The translations under genes were made by a program, and so were the position numbers. A stretch of DNA of 64,000 nucleotides from Streptomyces cellostaticus (GTDB taxonomy: Bacteria; Actinomycetota; Actinomycetes; Streptomycetales; Streptomycetaceae): positions 62,001 through 126,000 of the forward strand of contig NZ_JALLIN010000017.1 of the NCBI RefSeq assembly GCF_023630175.1, given 5' to 3'. Each line of letters begins with the position of its first letter. Position 1 is the first letter of the stretch. The notes under the pieces were generated by a model. It was not told where the DNA came from, searched no databases, and worked only from the letters and a program-made list of their open reading frames with translations. Below, piece after piece: positions 25,606 to 34,507 of the stretch.

Positions 25606-28600
25606 ATGACCACCGGCCCGGACACGGGTACGTACGAGGTGCTGCGCGACCGCCTCACCGCGCAGGCGGCCGAACTGGCCCGCCGCGCCGAGGCACTCAA
25701 CCTCCGCCGAGCGCAGGAGTTCGGCTCCACCCGGCTCGAACTCGCCGGCACCCGGCGACTGCGCACCGAACACACCTGCGTGCCCCGGGACCTCGTCGCC
25801 GTCGGCGGCAGCCTGCTCCTCGGCCACGACGTGGTCCCCGGCCGGGGGCCCGGGACGACCGTCGGCGATGTCCTCGCGCTGTACGACCGCGACCTGAACC
25901 CGCTGCCTCCGGACGCCGTACCCGGGCTGCTAGACGACCCCGCCTTCGTCGACGAGTTCGCCGCCCTGCACCGCTACTACCGGCAGGCCCGCCTCCTGCG
26001 GCTCCGCCGCGTCGACGGCAGGCTGCTGGCCGTCTTCCAGACCGGCGAGAAGACGGGCGACATCCGCGTCCTGCGCTGGGCCGTGACCGACGACGGGCGG
26101 GTCTCCTTCCTGGACGCGCGCGGGGACCGGGACCATGTCCTCCCGCCCGCCCACGACTTCGAGTGGCGGCCGACGTCGCGCGAGGACCACGTCCTCGGCC
26201 GTCACCCGCACGTCGCCATCGAGGGCGAGGTCTTCGTCGGGACCGTCGGCGGCACCCTCACCGTCAAGATCGAGAACGACACGGAGACCGGCGAGGGCGT
26301 CCACGCCGAGCCGGTCGACGAGCCCCTGCAGTCCCTGGCCGACGCGGACATCATGTACGCACGCGTGGGCGCCCTGATCCTGCTCAGGGTGCGCCCCTAC
26401 AAGGAGGACGCACACCGCCACCTGGTGTTCAGCACCCTCACCAGGACGGTCGTCCGCCTGGACGGCGTCGGGCAGGCGTGTCGCCGGCTGCCCGACGACC
26501 AGGGCATCGTCTTCCCCGGCGGATACTGCCTGGCCACGGGCGCTCACAAGAGCTTCGACGGCGCCGGCACCGACGGCCTGGCGTTCGAGCGGGTGATCCG
26601 CTCGCCCAACGGCGAGGACGTGCTGTTCGCCTTCCACGCGCCCGAGGACGGCCGCGGCCTGCTGCTGCCGTACAACGTGATCCGCAAGGAGGCCGCGACC
26701 CCGCTGTCCTGCCACGGCTGGGCGCTCTTCGACGACGGCGTGCTCGTCGTGCTGCGTGCGGACGGCGACGAACCGCAGCGCGTCCACCCCGTCCAGCTCT
26801 GGAACTCCGCCTTCGTCTCCGACACCCACGCCGCCGCCCGGCCCGCCGGCACCGGGCCGCTGGCCCGCGTCGGCAACGCCGACCTCGTGCGCGGCATCTC
26901 CGCGTGTCTCTCCGTCACCCGCGCCGTCACCGGGACCACCCCGACGAGCGAGGTGTACGAGGCACTGGTGGCGGCCTGCGTCCGTGCCGCGGACTCCCAC
27001 CACTGGCTGGGCGAGCCCGGACTCGGAGATCTGCACGAGCCGCTCACGCAGGTGCGGGCCACCGCCGAGCAGGTCCTGGCCGAGTTCGAAACCGTTCAGG
27101 CCCTCACCCGGCAGGCGGCCGACGCGCTCACGGAAGCCGGCGCGCGGATGGCCGCCGTCGTGCGGCGGCTGCGCGGCGAGACCCCTCGAAGCGCCGCCGA
27201 CTGGGTCGCGGGGCTGACCGAACTCCGCCACGCCCAGGGCCGTCTGCTCGCCCTCAGGGAGGTGCGCCACACCGACACCGCCCGTATCGACGAACTGACC
27301 GCCGAGGCCGAGGCCGCCCTCGCCGCCTTCGGCAGGCGGGCCGTCACCGACCTCGCCCGCGAGGACGCGTTCGCCGCCCACCGGGCCGAGGTCGGGCAAC
27401 TCGCCGCCGACGCCGAGGCGGTGCCCACCGTCGCCGAGGCCGCGCCCGTCGCCGCCCGCCTCGACCAGCTCGCCGACGGGCTGCGCACGGTCACCGACGT
27501 GGTCGCCGGCCTCGACATCGCCGACACCACCTCCCGTACGTCCATCCTCGGGCGGATCGCCGAGGTCCTCGGCGGGGTGAACCGGGCCCGTGCCCTGCTC
27601 GACGGCCGTCGCCGCGCACTCCTGGACCGGGAGGGACGCGCCGAGTTCGCCGCCGAGTTCGCCCTGCTGGGCCAGGCGGCCGCCGGTGCCCTCGCCGTCG
27701 CCGAAGGACCCGAGGAGTGCGACGAACAACTCGCCCGCCTGCTCGTGCAGTTGGAGAATCTGGAGTCGCGGTTCGCGGAGTTCGACGACTTCCTCGGCGA
27801 CCTCACCGACAAGCGCGAGCACCTGTACGAGGCGTTCTCCGCGCGAAAGCAGTCCCTCCTCGACGCCCGTGCCCTGCGTGCCGAACGCCTGGCGGACTCG
27901 GCCGCCCGGGTCCTGCGGACCGTCGGCCGCCGGGCCGCCACGCTCCCCGACACGGACGCCGTCACCACCTACTTCACCTCCGACCCCGTCGTCGCCAAGG
28001 CCCGCCGGGTCGCCGACGACCTGCGCGCACTGGCGGACCACGTCAGGGCGGAGGAGATCGACGGCCGTCTGGAGTCCGCCCGTCAGGAAGCCTTCCGGGC
28101 CGTGCGGGACCGTACCGACCTCTACGATGACGACGGCCGGACCCTCCGTCTCGGCGCCCACCGCTTCGCGGTCAACACCCAGCCACCGGACCTCACGCTC
28201 GTCCCGCACGGCGAGGGACTGGCCTTCGCCCTGACCGGTACCGACTACCGCTCCCCGGTCACCGCCCCCGACTTCGCCGCGACCCGCCCGTACTGGGACC
28301 GCCCGCTGCCCTCGGAGTCGCCCGAGGTCTACCGGGCCGAACACCTCGCCGCCCGGCTGCTGGACGAGTACGGCACGGCGGCCCTGGAGGCGGCGGACCT
28401 GCCGGCCCTCGTGGGGCAGGCGGCGCAGGCGGCGTACGACGAGGGGTACGAACGCGGTGTCCACGACCACGACGCGGCCCTGATCCTCACCGCCGTCCTG
28501 CGGCTCTGCGCGCAGGCGGGCCCTCTTCGCCACGAGCCCGCGGCGCGTGCCGCCGCGCAGATGTTCTGGGCCCACCGCACGACCGCCGAGGCCCGGCAGG

Positions 28601-30492
28601 AGTGGCGGCGGCGCGCGGTCTCGCTGGCCCGCGCGCGGGACACGTTCGGACCGGCGCCCGCCGTCGACGACCTTCGGCGGGAGCTGGCGGAGGCGATCGG
28701 CACCCCGGCGGCCGCCGCCTACCTCTTCGAGGAACTGACCAGCGGCCCCGGCGGCTTCGTCATCAGCGCGCGTACCCGCACCCTTCTCGGCAGGTTCCAC
28801 CACGCGGTCGGCACGTCGGGCTACCAGGAGGACCTCGGCGCGCTCGGCGACCCGGCCGCACGTGAACAACTCGTCCACGCCTGGCTGTCGTCGTACACCG
28901 CCTCGACCGGTGCGGACACCACCCCCGGTGACCTGGCCGAGGCGGTGGCCGCCGAACTCTGCCCCGACCTCGACCGCTACGACTCCGACGCGCCGCTGAC
29001 GAGGACGGTCGAAGGGCTGCTCGGGGTCCATCCCCGCATCACCGACCGGTCCCTGCCGCTCCGCATCGACGAGTTCCTCGCCCGGACCCAGGCGTTCCGC
29101 ACCCATGACGTCCGCGGCCACCGCGCCTACCTGCGGCGCCGCACGGAGCTGGTGGCGGCCGAGCACGAGCGGCTGCGCCTGGACGAGTACCGGCCGCGGA
29201 CCACGTCCTGGTTCGTGCGCGGCAGACTCGTCGACGAGGTGTACCTCCCGCTGATCGGCGACAGCCTCGCCAAGCAGCTCGGCACCACCGGTGAGTCCAG
29301 GCGCACCGACACCGGCGGCCTGCTGCTGCTCGTCTCACCGCCCGGTTACGGCAAGACGACCCTCATGGAGTACGTCGCGGAACGCCTCGGCCTGATCCTG
29401 GTGAAGGTCGACGGCCCCGCCCTCGGGCACGCCGTCACCTCTCTCGATCCGGCCGCGGCCCCGAACCTGACGGCCCGCCGGGAGGTCGAGCGGATCAACT
29501 TCGCGCTGGAGGCGGGCAACAACACGCTGCTGTACCTGGACGACATCCAGCACACCTCGCCCGAACTGCTGCAGAAGTTCATCCCGCTGTGCGACGCCAC
29601 CCGCCGCATCGAGGGCGTCCGGGACGGCGAACCGCGCTCGTACGACCTGCGCGGGAAGCGTTTCGCGGTGTGCATGGCCGGCAACCCCTACACCGAGTCC
29701 GGCGCCCGATTCCGTGTCCCCGACATGCTCGCCAACCGGGCCGACGTCTGGAACCTCGGCGACGTCCTGACCGGCAGGCAGGACGCGTTCGCGCTGAGCT
29801 TCGTGGAGAACGCCCTCACCGCGAACCCCGTCCTCGCCCCGCTCGCCGGCCGCGACCGCGCCGATCTGGAGCGGCTGATCCACCTCGCGCGGGAGGACCG
29901 GGCGCGGGACGACCCGGCGGCCCGCGCGGACCTGCTCACCCATCCCTACGCGCCCGCCGAACTGGAACAGATCCTGGCCGTGCTGCGCCACCTGCTGACC
30001 GCCCGCGACACCGTCCTCGCCGTCAACCGTGCCTACATCGGCTCGGCGGCCCAGTCCGACAGCACGCGGACGGAACCGCCGTTCCGGCTCCAGGGCTCCT
30101 ACCGCGACATGAACAAGATCGCCCAGCGCATCAAGCCGGTCATGAACGAACCCGAACTGTCCGCGCTGATCGACGACCACTACACGGCCGAAGCGCGGAC
30201 CCTCGCCCGCGACGCCGAGGCCAACCTGCTGAAACTGGCCGAACTGCGCGGCACGCTCACGTCGGCGCAGGCCGACCGCTGGACCGACGTCAAGACCTCC
30301 TTCATCCGCACCCGGGCCCTCGGCGGGCCGGAGGACGACCCGCTCTCCCACGCGATCGCGGCGCTCGGCCTCCTGGCGGACCGCATCGAGGCCGTGGAGT
30401 CGGCCATCACCCGCGCCGCGGACCCCCGCCGCCTCATCAGCGGCCCGGCGGGCCCACACACGGTCCGGTCGCAGGGCGAGCGGCACCTCTGA
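25606..30492 (+). CDS. Giant DUF3686-type AAA ATPase (annotated in databases as DNA repair ATPase)
   Basis: The 1628-residue protein has a long N-terminal beta-rich and helical region (DUF3686-like, residues about 1-700), helical coiled-coil segments, and a C-terminal AAA domain with Walker A PPGYGKTTL (Lys1250) and Walker B LLYLDDIQ (Asp1312, Asp1313). The family name implies DNA repair, but there is no nuclease or helicase motif and the partner is a membrane flotillin. A role in remodelling membrane-associated complexes under envelope stress is an equally good reading. ATG 25606 follows GAGAGGG. It is fully open from start to stop with strong third-position GC. Confidence 0.85.
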   Translation: MTTGPDTGTYEVLRDRLTAQAAELARRAEALNLRRAQEFGSTRLELAGTRRLRTEHTCVPRDLVAVGGSLLLGHDVVPGRGPGTTVGDVLALYDRDLNPLPPDAVPGLLDDPAFVDEFAALHRYYRQARLLRLRRVDGRLLAVFQTGEKTGDIRVLRWAVTDDGRVSFLDARGDRDHVLPPAHDFEWRPTSREDHVLGRHPHVAIEGEVFVGTVGGTLTVKIENDTETGEGVHAEPVDEPLQSLADADIMYARVGALILLRVRPYKEDAHRHLVFSTLTRTVVRLDGVGQACRRLPDDQGIVFPGGYCLATGAHKSFDGAGTDGLAFERVIRSPNGEDVLFAFHAPEDGRGLLLPYNVIRKEAATPLSCHGWALFDDGVLVVLRADGDEPQRVHPVQLWNSAFVSDTHAAARPAGTGPLARVGNADLVRGISACLSVTRAVTGTTPTSEVYEALVAACVRAADSHHWLGEPGLGDLHEPLTQVRATAEQVLAEFETVQALTRQAADALTEAGARMAAVVRRLRGETPRSAADWVAGLTELRHAQGRLLALREVRHTDTARIDELTAEAEAALAAFGRRAVTDLAREDAFAAHRAEVGQLAADAEAVPTVAEAAPVAARLDQLADGLRTVTDVVAGLDIADTTSRTSILGRIAEVLGGVNRARALLDGRRRALLDREGRAEFAAEFALLGQAAAGALAVAEGPEECDEQLARLLVQLENLESRFAEFDDFLGDLTDKREHLYEAFSARKQSLLDARALRAERLADSAARVLRTVGRRAATLPDTDAVTTYFTSDPVVAKARRVADDLRALADHVRAEEIDGRLESARQEAFRAVRDRTDLYDDDGRTLRLGAHRFAVNTQPPDLTLVPHGEGLAFALTGTDYRSPVTAPDFAATRPYWDRPLPSESPEVYRAEHLAARLLDEYGTAALEAADLPALVGQAAQAAYDEGYERGVHDHDAALILTAVLRLCAQAGPLRHEPAARAAAQMFWAHRTTAEARQEWRRRAVSLARARDTFGPAPAVDDLRRELAEAIGTPAAAAYLFEELTSGPGGFVISARTRTLLGRFHHAVGTSGYQEDLGALGDPAAREQLVHAWLSSYTASTGADTTPGDLAEAVAAELCPDLDRYDSDAPLTRTVEGLLGVHPRITDRSLPLRIDEFLARTQAFRTHDVRGHRAYLRRRTELVAAEHERLRLDEYRPRTTSWFVRGRLVDEVYLPLIGDSLAKQLGTTGESRRTDTGGLLLLVSPPGYGKTTLMEYVAERLGLILVKVDGPALGHAVTSLDPAAAPNLTARREVERINFALEAGNNTLLYLDDIQHTSPELLQKFIPLCDATRRIEGVRDGEPRSYDLRGKRFAVCMAGNPYTESGARFRVPDMLANRADVWNLGDVLTGRQDAFALSFVENALTANPVLAPLAGRDRADLERLIHLAREDRARDDPAARADLLTHPYAPAELEQILAVLRHLLTARDTVLAVNRAYIGSAAQSDSTRTEPPFRLQGSYRDMNKIAQRIKPVMNEPELSALIDDHYTAEARTLARDAEANLLKLAELRGTLTSAQADRWTDVKTSFIRTRALGGPEDDPLSHAIAALGLLADRIEAVESAITRAADPRRLISGPAGPHTVRSQGERHL

Positions 30493-30803
30493 CGGGCACC
30501 GGTGCGCGGACGGCCGTCGGACCGGCCGCCGCGGATGCCGGTGGCGCCGTACGGCACCGCGGAGCGACCGAGCCGGAGACCGCCGCCGCGGCCGTCGCCG
30601 GCCGGCTCCGGCCGACCCAGCGGCCGGCCGGCGCCCGACCCGTTCCACCGGGCGCCGGAGGCGGGCCTGAGGCGCCCGGGACGGACGGTACGGAGCAGCG
30701 TCCCGCCCGGCCGGATCGCCGCCGGACCACCCGCGCACCGTGTCCGACGCGGACCCGGCCGGCCGGGCGCCGCCCGAACTCCTTTCCCTCCCTCCACCAT
30801 GTT
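30493..30803. other. No gene recognised
   Basis: These 311 very GC-rich bases follow the ATPase gene. I see no ribosome site or coding bias in the open frames, and the sequence becomes pyrimidine-rich just before the dyad at 30804. Confidence 0.5.
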
Positions 30804-30816
30804 TTGCATAATGCAA
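30804..30816. promoter_or_regulatory. Perfect TTGCATAATGCAA dyad before a membrane-protein gene
   Basis: A 6-bp perfect dyad around a single central base. In the direction of the gene the 16 bases GTTTTGCATAATGCAA are identical to those in front of the chloride channel at 33813. The core CATAAT could double as a -10 element. The gene starts 56 bases downstream. Confidence 0.7.
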
Positions 30817-30871
30817 GCCAAGCGGACGAGCATCGGCGGGCGTCGCCGGGCAGGGACAGGAGGGGCGGGGC

Positions 30872-31576
30872 GTGGCACGTATGCGCAGGCGGCGTCGGCC
30901 CTCGTCCGCCGCCGAGTCGTCTCTCATGGCGCACCTGCGGGCCGCGGTGTGGGGGCCGGCGGAGTTCGTCGGGCTGCCGCCCGGATGGCTCGTCGCGGAG
31001 GGCGTCCTCGTGGGGGCCGTCGCCAACGCCGCGATCATCGGTGCGGCACTCTTCGGCGCCTGGACCGGCAGAGCCTCGCTGGCCGACGGCGAAGCGGGGC
31101 TGGTGTGCGGTGCCGCGCTGGCCCTCTACCTGACGTCGGTCGGGGCCGGCCGCGCGCTGATAGGCGTCACCGCCCTGCTCGGAGTGTGCCTCGCGCTCCA
31201 GACCCCGCAGGCCGCCGCCGGCATGGTGCTGGCGGAGCGGGGGCGGGTGCAGTCGGCGGTGGTGACATCGGTCGAGGAGGGCAGGCCGCCGAACGGCGGC
31301 CACGGCCGCTATCTCTGCGCGGTCGTGGACCACGACGGCGTACCCTTCAAGGCCCCGATCTGGCGCGGTTGCGGGGAGGCGACGCGGCCGGGTGACGCGC
31401 TCGCCGTCGTCTACGACCCCGAGGGGCTGGTGTCGCCACGAGGGCTGTCCGGGGCGACGCAGCCGTGGTGGGACCTGGCCCCGTGGGGCACGGCCCTCAT
31501 GGCCGCGAGCGTGACCGCCGTGGTGCGCTCGTACCGGCTCTCCAGCGCGCCCGACCTGCCGGAACACAGCGGCTGA
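30872..31576 (+). CDS. Integral membrane protein, function unknown
   Basis: The 234-residue protein has a basic N-terminus (MARMRRRRRP), three or so transmembrane helices between about 40 and 125, a hydrophilic beta-rich segment (VVTSVEEG ... YLCAVVDHDGVPFKAPIWRG) resembling a DUF3592-like extracytoplasmic domain, and one more helix near the C-terminus. GTG 30872 follows an AGGAGGGGCGGGG stretch; a second possible start is ATG 30926. Function is unknown. The operator links it to the chloride channel and phosphatase group. Confidence 0.72.
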   Translation: MARMRRRRRPSSAAESSLMAHLRAAVWGPAEFVGLPPGWLVAEGVLVGAVANAAIIGAALFGAWTGRASLADGEAGLVCGAALALYLTSVGAGRALIGVTALLGVCLALQTPQAAAGMVLAERGRVQSAVVTSVEEGRPPNGGHGRYLCAVVDHDGVPFKAPIWRGCGEATRPGDALAVVYDPEGLVSPRGLSGATQPWWDLAPWGTALMAASVTAVVRSYRLSSAPDLPEHSG

Positions 31577-31655
31577 CGCGCCCCCGCGAGCCGCTGCCGG
31601 ACCGTGGTCCGGGCGGTGGGCCCCGCGGCGCGGGGCCCCGGCCGCCGGTGGCGCG

Positions 31656-31901
31656 TCACCGCTCGTGCAGGCGCGCCGACGCCACCCGCCCCGGTCGCAT
31701 GATGCGGATCTTGCGGCCCTCGCAGTCCGGGCAGCGCGGCGACTGGAGGGGTGAGGGAACGAGCGCGCCGTCGAGGTGGTACGTGGCGATGATCCGCTCG
31801 TGGTCGTCCACCGTCACATCGATGTCGTACGTGCTCTCCCACCCGTGTCCGCAGTCGAGGCAGACGAACGAGTAAGCGCGCTGGACGTGCTTCGCGTCCA
31901 C
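31656..31901 (-). CDS. Small zinc-ribbon protein
   Basis: The 81-residue protein has two CxxC knuckles, CLDC (residues 14-17) and CPDC (57-60), separated by a beta-rich stretch, which should bind one zinc. It may bind nucleic acid or another protein; no function is known. The start GTG 31901 has an excellent AAGGAGGTG ribosome site. It has its own upstream region, with a dyad at 31950, although the chloride channel gene upstream runs in the same direction. Confidence 0.8.
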   Translation of the reverse strand: MDAKHVQRAYSFVCLDCGHGWESTYDIDVTVDDHERIIATYHLDGALVPSPLQSPRCPDCEGRKIRIMRPGRVASARLHER

Positions 31902-31949
31902 GGTGCACCTCCTTGGAGTGAGTTCCCGATGAGGTCCTCCTATCCGTTC

Positions 31950-31962
31950 TTGCAGGGTGCAA
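31950..31962. promoter_or_regulatory. TTGCA-N3-TGCAA dyad before the zinc-ribbon gene
   Basis: TTGCAGGGTGCAA has both 5-bp arms intact and a GGG centre. The GC centre destroys any -10 element here, which argues that the conserved feature is the dyad itself rather than a promoter box. Confidence 0.6.
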
Positions 31963-32002
31963 AAGTAAAGCTCGGGCATCGATCGCACGGCCCGGGACGG
32001 AC

Positions 32003-33793
32003 TCACGCGGTCCGGTGCACCGCGCGCAGCGCGCTCTGGTGGCTGAGCCAGCCGACCGGCTCGCCCCGCTCCTCGTCCAGGACGGGAACCCCCGTCCCGG
32101 CGGCCGAGAGGAGCGCGTGCAGGGCCTGGGCGAGGGGCTGGTCCGTGGTGACGAGCGCGGGGGCCGCGGCAAGCTGCTCGACCGTCTTCGGGGCGGCGTC
32201 CGGCTGTTCCGCGAGGGCCTCGGCCACCGCCTGGGCGGTGACCACGCCGACGTACTTTCCGGTGTCGGCCACGACGGGCAGCGCGCCATGGCCGGAGAGG
32301 CTCAGGAGATCCGCGGCGTCCGCCAGGGCCGTGGTCGTGGGCAGGGGGGAGGGCAGCGCCTCCATGACGGTGCCGACGCGCTGGGTGCCGATGGGGGCGC
32401 CGGGGGCGGGACCTTCGAGGTCGATGCCGCGACGGCGGAGCTTGAGCGTGTAGATGGTGTCGCGGGACAGGCTTCGGCTGGTGACGGTGGCCAGCACGAT
32501 GGCCAGCATGAGGGGGAGGATGATCGAGTACTCGCCCGTCAGCTCGAAGAGGATGACCACGGCGGTGATCGGGGCCCGGGCCGAGCCGGCGAAGGTGGCG
32601 CCCATGCCGATCAGGGCGTACGCGCCCACCGCTCCGGCGGTGCCGGGCAGCAGGTGGTGGACGCCGATGCCGTAGACCGAGCCGAGCATCGCGCCGATGA
32701 ACAGGCTGGGCGCGAAGACGCCGCCCGAGCCGCCGATACCGATGGTGAGGCTGGTCGCGAGCATCTTGCCGACCAGCAGCAGGAGGAGGAAGCCGATGGC
32801 GTAGCCGCCCTCGGTCGCCTTCTCCAGTACCGGGTAGCCGACACCGTACATCTCGGGCAGCGCCAGCAGCACCAGGCCGAGCAGGAGGCCGCCGGCCGCG
32901 GGGCGCAGCCACTCCGGGCCGCGCCAGAGCCAGTCGCAGGCGTCCTCGATCAGGTAGAGGAACCGGGCGAAGCCCATGCCGACGACGGCGGCGACGATGC
33001 CGAGCAGGGCGAACAGGCCGTACTGCGCGAGGTGCTCGACATGGAAGGCGGGCAGGCTGAGGAAGGCCACGTCGCCGAAGGACGCGCGGCCGATGATGCT
33101 CGCCGTGACGCTGGCCAGTACCGTCGCGCCGAACGCCTCCGCGCTGAAGGTGCCCAGGATCAGTTCCATGGCGAAGAAGACACCGGCCAGGGGAGCGTTG
33201 AAGGTGGCCGCGATGCCGCCCGCCGCGCCGCACGCGACCAGGAGCTTCGTGCGTCCCTCGGTGGCCTTCGTGAACCGGCCGAGGGTGGAGCCGAGCGCGG
33301 AGCCGATCTGCACGATCGGCCCCTCGCGGCCGACCGAGCCGCCGGAGCCGATGGTCAGGGCCGAGGCGAGGGTCTTCACGACGGCGACCTTCGGACTGAT
33401 CTGCCCACCGCGCTGGGCGACGGCCAGCATGACCTCGGGTACGCCGTGTCCGCGGGCTTCCTTGGCGAAACGCTGCACCAGGGGGCCGTACAGCAGTCCG
33501 CCGACGACCGGGGCGAGGAGCACGAAGTACGGGCCGAGCCAGGGCACGTGCGGATTGCTCGCGCCGGGAACGGCGGCGTAGTCGGAGTGTCCGGACAGCA
33601 GACGGGTGAAGGTCGTGATGCACCAGCGGAAGACCACCGAGCCCGCACCCGCTCCGGCCCCGACCATCACGGCCAGCGTGATCACGGCCCACGGGGCGTT
33701 CCGCAGCCCCGCGATCCTGGGTGTCGCCGCGCGGCTCACCGTCGTCGCGCTCGCTCCCTGTTTCCGATCCACCGTTGCCCGTACACCACTCAT
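32003..33793 (-). CDS. ClC-family chloride channel/transporter with C-terminal CBS pair
   Basis: The 596-residue protein has the ClC core of about 18 membrane segments with selectivity motifs GSGGSVGREGP (gating Glu157), GGIAATFNAPLAG and IGGSGGVFAPSLF, and a C-terminal CBS pair (about 450-595: VMEALPSPLPTTTALADAA, LPVVADTG). It moves chloride, either passively or in exchange for protons. The ribosome site is AAGGAAGGGG. The dyad at 33813 ends only 20 bases from the ATG, so transcription must begin in or beside it and the dyad must overlap the promoter. Confidence 0.92.
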   Translation of the reverse strand: MSGVRATVDRKQGASATTVSRAATPRIAGLRNAPWAVITLAVMVGAGAGAGSVVFRWCITTFTRLLSGHSDYAAVPGASNPHVPWLGPYFVLLAPVVGGLLYGPLVQRFAKEARGHGVPEVMLAVAQRGGQISPKVAVVKTLASALTIGSGGSVGREGPIVQIGSALGSTLGRFTKATEGRTKLLVACGAAGGIAATFNAPLAGVFFAMELILGTFSAEAFGATVLASVTASIIGRASFGDVAFLSLPAFHVEHLAQYGLFALLGIVAAVVGMGFARFLYLIEDACDWLWRGPEWLRPAAGGLLLGLVLLALPEMYGVGYPVLEKATEGGYAIGFLLLLLVGKMLATSLTIGIGGSGGVFAPSLFIGAMLGSVYGIGVHHLLPGTAGAVGAYALIGMGATFAGSARAPITAVVILFELTGEYSIILPLMLAIVLATVTSRSLSRDTIYTLKLRRRGIDLEGPAPGAPIGTQRVGTVMEALPSPLPTTTALADAADLLSLSGHGALPVVADTGKYVGVVTAQAVAEALAEQPDAAPKTVEQLAAAPALVTTDQPLAQALHALLSAAGTGVPVLDEERGEPVGWLSHQSALRAVHRTA

Positions 33794-33812
33794 CGATTCC
33801 CCTTCCTTATTT

Positions 33813-33825
33813 TTGCATTATGCAA
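33813..33825. promoter_or_regulatory. Perfect TTGCATAATGCAA dyad before the chloride channel gene
   Basis: Read on the minus strand, toward the channel gene, the sequence GTTTTGCATAATGCAA is identical over 16 bases to the site at 30804 about 3 kb away. Confidence 0.7.
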
Positions 33826-34507
33826 AACTCGGGAGGTGGTGCGCCAGTCGTCCACCCCTCGGGACGGGCCCCGGCCCGGGGCGACCTCCCTCCGGGACGG
33901 TCACCGCGTCCGTGGGCGGCGGCCTGCGGGGTGGGCCGCCTGCCAGTACGTCGGCTTCGGGGGAGCCGTGGTGGGGTGACGCGAGCACGCCGTGCGGAAC
34001 GGCCGCCGGTCGTGCGCGGAGATCCCCGCGATGTCGGCCCGGACGGCCGGAACCCCCGTCCGTCGCGCGGTCAGCCGCCGTCGTCGGGCTCGACGGCGGC
34101 AAAGGCAGTGGAGGACCACCGGTGCCGATGAACGGACGTCGTGTGTTGGAAAGCCGCTGCCGAAGCACGCGACCGTATTGTTCTCGGGTGGACGGTATGC
34201 ACCGTGATGGTCACCCCCGGGATCGCTGGTGCGCGGCCCCGGGTACCGGCCGCCCGCGTGCCCGCCGGGGACCCGCGGGCCGTCGTCCGCACGAGCCGGC
34301 CGCGGGCCGGGCGGACTCGGGTGCCCACGCCAGGGCGGCGCTCGCCGGGATGCCTGCCGGCACGTCGCCGCAACGCGAGCCGCGCGGACGGCCGTGCCTC
34401 CGGGCGCCCGGCGGCACGGGGCCGGGTGGCGGAACGAAGGAGGCGGTGGGGCGGGCCCGCCGCGCCCGCACGGCCGGCGCGGCCGCCACGAGGACCGGGT
34501 AGCGGCC
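33826..34507. other. No gene recognised
   Basis: These 682 bases lie between divergent genes. Short frames exist on both strands but lack coding bias and ribosome sites. The promoter of the phosphatase at 34508 should be at the right end. I see no clear regulatory dyad. Confidence 0.5.

Noticed and set aside
25930..29166. A 1078-codon minus-strand frame
   Set aside because: It is the shadow of the DUF3686-type ATPase gene; no ribosome site and no recognisable motif.
32015..33979. A 654-codon plus-strand frame across the chloride channel gene
   Set aside because: Antisense shadow; the minus-strand ClC protein has all family motifs.
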